Shown: positions 59,436 to 64,000 of the stretch, piece by piece | Layout of the letters: every line of letters begins with the position of its first letter | How positions within the stretch are numbered: the stretch's first letter is position 1 | Assembly (NCBI GenBank): GCA_013350335.1 | Contig: CM023536.1 | Span: 14,327,520-14,391,519 of the forward strand | Reading direction: 5' to 3' | Length of the DNA stretch: 64,000 nucleotides | From: Chimonanthus salicifolius | Lineage: Eukaryota > Streptophyta > Magnoliopsida > Laurales > Calycanthaceae | Position numbers and translations under genes: made by a program | Notes under the pieces: generated by a model | Database searches by the model: none | Told to the model about the DNA's origin: nothing | Seen by the model: the letters and a program-made list of their open reading frames with translations, nothing else

Positions 59436-62400
59436 TTAAAACAAACTTATACCTTTTTGGCCTGTGAACAAGCTAGGGTACAGCTTCCGTATCGTCGATT
59501 CAAGTTCCCACGTCTCGTGTTGCACGTCGCGATGTTGCCACAACACTCGCACTAAAGGAATGGACTTCCTCCTGAGCTATTGAGTCCGGCGTCCTTGAAT
59601 CTTCACTGGCACTTCTTCAAAAATTAGGTCCTCTGAGACTTCAATATCTTCAAAACTTATCACAAGCGACGGGTCAGGCTCGTACTTCCTTAACATAGAC
59701 ACGTGTAATGTACTATGCACTCTCTCAAAAGCTTGAGGAAGATCCAACTGATAGGCCACTTCTCCTATCCTCTTTAAGATCTCAAAGGGTCTAACATATC
59801 GAGGTGATAGTTTTCCCTTGCGCCCGAACCGTTGCACTCCGTGACGTGGTGCCACACGTAAGAAAACTCGGTCGCCAACTGCAAACTCCAAAGGTCGTCG
59901 CCTTTTGTCAGCATAACTCTTTTGTCTGCTCTGGGCTGTCTTGAGACACTATCTGATCACTTCAACTTGTTTTGACATCTCACGGACTAGATCAGGTCCT
60001 AGCAACGCTTTGTCTCCTACCTCTGTCCAACAAAGAGGTGATCTGCAAGGTCTGCCATACAAAGCCTCGTACGGTACCATCTGTACACTGGAGTGATAAC
60101 TGTTGTTGTAGACAAACTCGATCAAAGCCAAGTGACCTTCCTAACTTCCCTGCATATCCATTACACAAGCTCTTAGCATATCCTCTAAGGTTTGAATAGT
60201 TCTCTCTGATTGACCATCCGTCTAAGGGTGAAAAGCAGTGCTGAAGCACAGCTTAGTCCCCAACTCCTCTTGCAATCCTTGCCAAAATCTGGATACAAAC
60301 CTCGGATCTCTATCATATACAATGGATACAGATACTCCATGCAATCTGACTACCTCCTTTAAATATAATCTACTTAGACTAGCCTAAGAATCCGTCTTCT
60401 TGATCGGCAGAAAGTGAGCTGACTTCGTCAATCGATCGACTATTACCCAAATAGCGTCGTTCTTCTTAGGAGACTTCGGGAATCCAGTTACAAAATCCAT
60501 CGTGATATGCTCCCGCTTCCATTCAGCCACTTCTAAAGGTTGCATCTTTCCACCAGGTCGTTGATGTTCCGCTTTCATTTGTTGACAAGTTAAGCACTTC
60601 GACACAAAATCTACTACCTCTCGCTTCATACCTTTCCACCAAAACAGTCGTCGCAAGTCATGATACATCTTTGTACCACCAGGATGCACTGCGAAGTGAG
60701 AATGATGAAAGTGATCAAGCACCTTTCTCCAGCACTCGTCCGACTTTGGTACAAAAAGTCTATCATTGAAAGTAAGACTTCCGTCCGCCTTGATCTTCTA
60801 GTCCTCTAGAGTCGCCCCTCCTGAAAGCTGAGTCGCCAACTTCTTAGCTTCTGGATCACTCTGTTGTCCTTCCATCACCAATCCAATTACCTCAGGTTGC
60901 AGAACCAAACTGTGGATTCTTGCTGACCCGCTTCCTTCGATCAGCTCTAGATCATCAGAACTTCCAACATCTTCCACTGTAAGGATGTCATCCTAGCCAC
61001 GTTGCTGTGAGATTTCCTGCTCAAGGCATCGGCCACTACGTTGGCTTTCCCTGGGTGATAAGAGTGACTGAAGTCATAATCTCTCAGGTATTTCATCCAT
61101 CTTCACTGCCTCATATTCAAGTCTTTCTGAGTGAAAATATACTTAAGATTATGGTGATCAGAAAACACATTGAACTTCTCACCATACAAGTAATGTCTCC
61201 ACAACTTTAGCGAAAATACAACGACTGCCAAGTCCAAATCATGAGTCGGGTAGTTCTGCTCATGTCCCTTCAATTGCTTGGAACCATAAGCTACTACCTT
61301 TCCCTCTTGCATCAGCACACAACCCAAACCAAACTTGAATGTGTCGCAATACACATCGTAACTTCGTCCTTGCTCGGGTATCACAAAAATTGGTGACTTT
61401 ATCAACTTCTCCTTCAGCTCCTGGAATGCTCTTTCACAAGTTTCACTCCACTCAAACTTGACGTTCTTGCTCGTCAGCCCCGTCATCGGCACCGCGATCT
61501 GAGAGAAGTGTGAAATAAACTTTCGGTAATATCCCGCTAATCCCAGAAAGCTCCTGATCTCGAACACGCTCTTGGGACTTTCCCAAGTCTTCACTGTTTC
61601 CACCTTCTCTGGATCTACCGAGATTCCTCCTGGAGACACCATATGCCCCAGAAATTGTACTTGAGTTAACCGAAACTCACACTTGTTCAGCTTAGCGAGC
61701 ATGTGATGCTCTCGAAGAGTCTGAAGAACAATCCGCAGATGACGCTTGTGCTCCTACTCTGACGACGAAAAGATCAAGATATCGTCTATGAAGACTATCA
61801 CGAACTCTCGCAGATACTGTCTGAACACACGATTCATCAAATCTATAAACATGGCTGGCGCGTTCGTCAAACCGAAAGGCATCACGACAAACTCGTACAA
61901 ACCATACTGCGTCCGGAAAGCAGTCTTAGGAATGTCTTTCTCTCGAATCCGCAACTGATGGTAACCCGACCTCAAATCGATTTTCAAAAAACATCTCGAT
62001 CCCCTCAAAAAAGCAAAGAGTTGTCTATTCTAGGCAACGGATACTTATTCTTAATAGTTACCTGGTTAAGTCGCCGGTAATCTATACACATCCTCATCAA
62101 TCCATCTTTCTTTTTTACAAAGAGAGAAGGTGCGCCCCACGGCGAGTTGCTCTAACGGATAAAACCAAGTCTAAGAAACTCATCTACCTGCGTAGCTAGC
62201 TCTCTTTGTTCAGTCGGCGCCATCCGATAAGGTGCCATGGAAATTGGAGATGTTCCTGGCTGTATGTATATAACAAACTTTATCTCTCTGCGTGGAGGTA
62301 GCCCAGCTAACTGGTCAGGAAGCACATCCATAAACTCACACACTACCCGAGGAGTAACAGACCCTACACCACCTACATCTTCCCAACCCATGCTCGCCAC

Positions 62401-62902
62401 CACACTACCAGGATACGCCCTAAGGCCAGAAAAAGTGACTCTCATCTTCTTATAAGGTACCAACTTCTCCATAAACCTCTCATTGGTTGAGGAGACCCCA
62501 CGAATTCTCCTTTGAGAGCAGTCGATCAGAATTTCAAAAACTGACAACCAATCCATACCAAGGATGATGTCAAAGTCCGTCATTTCCAACATAAGAAAAT
62601 TATAGGACAACTCTACACCGCTAATCTTCAAAATACAAGATCTACACTCTTGGTTCACCAAAGTCTTCTTACCCAAGGATGATACTACCATTAGAGGGGT
62701 TAGCTACTTCTACCGGTCTCAAACCCAATCTATCACAACAAGTTCTAGAAATAAAGGAATGCGAAACACCGGTATCAAAAAGTACTCGAGCCAAAAAACT
62801 GAAAAGATTAAGTGTACCTTCCAACACCGTATTCTCCATTAGCTCTTCCTTCTGAGTCCCAATTGTGTAGACTCTCCCCTGAGGACGTCCTTGTCCTCTC
62901 CC
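59436..62902 (-). pseudogene. Decayed pol of element B
   Basis: Minus strand, in order. Protease: VLFDTGVSHSFIS near 62780, then a one-base frame change near 62695. Reverse transcriptase: 62350-61754, with FVKKKDG and CIDYRRLN, a frame change near 62015, and FIDDILIF as the catalytic box. RNase H: 61702-61103, with VYCD and YPTHDLDLA; the usual small residue after the first Asp is Thr. Integrase: 60722-59950, with an H-x-C-x2-C zinc region and the MDFVTGFP and VYDRDPRF segments of the catalytic core. A chromodomain-like tail (VLWQHRDVQHETWE) ends near 59450. In-frame stops occur near 61751, 61100, 60381, 60207, 60130, 59946 and 59574. It cannot be functional. Confidence 0.88.
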
Positions 62903-63958
62903 CTAACCGTTCCGTGGTGGTCCGTTCCTCGGTGCCACCAAGCCTCTAGAGGTCTGCTGAGAACCTCGACCAACAGATGGTTGCGCCACAGAAAAAGAAA
63001 CTCCTATGCCTTGCGAAGGTGCAACTTTACCGAGATAAGGGCAGTCTCTGAGGAGGTGTCCGGTCTGCTTGCAATGATGGCACGCATTTTCCCTTCCGGT
63101 TGGGCAAAACTTAGAAGTATGCCCGGGCTGGCTGCAGGTGTAGCACACAAATTGTTGGGAGTCAGACCGACTCGATTGTCCTGTGCTAGGCTGACTCTTC
63201 TTGAAGGACGGCCTCTGCTAGTTAAACTTGGCCTTCTTATTGGAAGAAGGTTTCTGAGAGTTTTCGACGCCCCGGTTGTTGGAGTCCACTGCTTCTACCT
63301 TTGAAGCTCGATCAATGATCTCCTCCAAAGTGTCGAAAACTAAGCCGACCACTTGCCGCTGTAGAAATGGTCGGAGTCCATTCTCAAAATCGTGGACCTT
63401 CTCCTCTTCGTTCGCCGCAATCCACAGCACGAACTGCATCAGGTCGATGAAATGCATGGCATACTGTGCCACAAAGTCGGATCCTTGTTGGATATTGAGG
63501 AATTCCCTCTTCCTCGCTTCCTGCACGGTCTTTGGAAAGTAACGGGCCAGAAAGGCTGCTGAGAACTCTTCCTACGTCATTGGCTCGTGATTACAAACTA
63601 GGTTCTTCGCTTCCCACCACTCGTAAGCGTTTTTCTCTAGCTGGTACGCCGCTAAGGTTACTCGCAAGTCATCGGCGATAGGTAAGGTGTTAAGGATCCG
63701 GCTAATCTGAGTCAGCCAGTTCCTTGCTGCGCTTGGGTCTTCTGTCCCCGATAAACTTGTCGGGTTCAGTTGTTTGAACTCTTTAAGAGCCAAGGTGGCT
63801 CTCTCCTCTTGCGTACAGATAGGAGGGCATCGCATATTTTCAGCTATCTGCTGAAATGCTTCAACCGCCGCTCGAACGGCCTCATTGGGTAAGTTACGGG
63901 GTGGAAGGCCAGTCCTCCTCCCACGACAGTTGTTAGCGTGAGCGTTGGGTCCTAACAT
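62903..63958 (-). pseudogene. Decayed gag of element B
   Basis: Starts MLGPNAHANN at 63958, directly after AACAG as in element A. One frame is kept through the capsid-like region, a basic linker and two intact zinc knuckles (CYTCSQPGHTSKFC and CHHCKQTGHLLRDC, both C-x2-C-x4-H-x4-C). Three TAG stops break it: near 63570 (TGG in element A), 63215 and 62900 (both CAG in element A). So it is only three point changes from an open frame, unlike the gag of element A. It runs on in frame towards protease. Confidence 0.88.
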
Positions 63959-64000
63959 CTGTTATTTATACTTGTAAACATCATTTAACCATTTTAAGAA

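Larger units (their letters stand above)
55103..64000 (-). mobile_element. Element B: Ty3/gypsy chromovirus-type element, 5' end outside window
   Basis: On the minus strand, from the right edge: gag (63958-62903), protease, reverse transcriptase, RNase H, integrase with a chromodomain-like tail (to 59436), polypurine tract, and 3' LTR (59401-55103). The order protease-RT-RNase H-integrase and the chromodomain-like end place it among Ty3/gypsy chromoviruses, most like Tekay/Del. Many stops and at least two frame changes show it is inactive. The start of the internal region, primer site and 5' LTR lie beyond 64000. The base run ATATA at 55098-55102 would be one half of the target duplication. 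Confidence 0.92.

Overview
This is a plant nuclear window, almost certainly a flowering plant. The evidence is Ty3/gypsy LTR elements primed by initiator tRNA-Met, L1-type LINE tails, tRNA-derived SINEs, hAT and Tourist MITEs, spliced genes with GT-AG introns, a clade E PP2C, a DUF1639 protein and a P-class PPR relic. There are no operons, bacterial ribosome binding sites or CRISPR arrays. Most of the 64 kb is mobile DNA, with two convincing intact genes.

Layout. 1-2520: GA microsatellite, a hAT element (272-1283, 8-bp duplication) and a 5'-truncated LINE (1514-2475, 13-bp duplication). 2521-18465: the 5' part of an old Ty3/gypsy chromovirus-type element (element A: LTR, primer site, an unusual pre-gag zinc-knuckle ORF, decayed gag, protease start). 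It is split by a young 10.6-kb non-autonomous LTR element (7723-18297) with 4.07-kb LTRs and a perfect GGTAC duplication. 18466-23500: unassigned DNA. 23539-25020: a frameshifted two-exon DUF1639 gene. 26535-27000: a PPR pseudogene. 31150-35230 (minus): an apparently intact five-exon PP2C gene whose introns hold SINEs, a Tourist MITE and a probable solo LTR. 35895-42910: foldback MITEs, a triple hairpin array, a hAT MITE, duplicated segments, a LINE and SINEs. 43196-44722 (minus): an intact single-exon membrane-anchored two-domain methyltransferase-like gene. 45081-51416: MITEs and an old solo LTR of the element A family carrying a hAT element that itself carries two foldback MITEs. 51417-55097: AT-rich DNA with two SINEs. 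55103-64000 (minus): 3' LTR, pol and gag of a second copy of the element A family (element B), running off the right edge.

How the parts relate. Elements A, B and the solo LTR are one family, so B can be used as a ruler: it shows that the young element landed between gag and protease of A and that A is cut off just after the protease active site. Premature stops in gag and pol are mostly CAG to TAG or CGA to TGA changes, as expected from deamination of methylated cytosines. The two LTRs of the young element differ by only about 27 substitutions in about 4.06 kb (hand count), yet its internal domain has no usable gag-pol, so it was probably mobilised in trans.

The most unusual features are the pre-gag ORF with two zinc-knuckle-like motifs, the young long-LTR element with its 90-bp repeat array and perfect hairpin, a 1.1-kb duplication that doubles the TATA region of an LTR, and clusters of TCGGA-N3-TCCGA near-palindromes.
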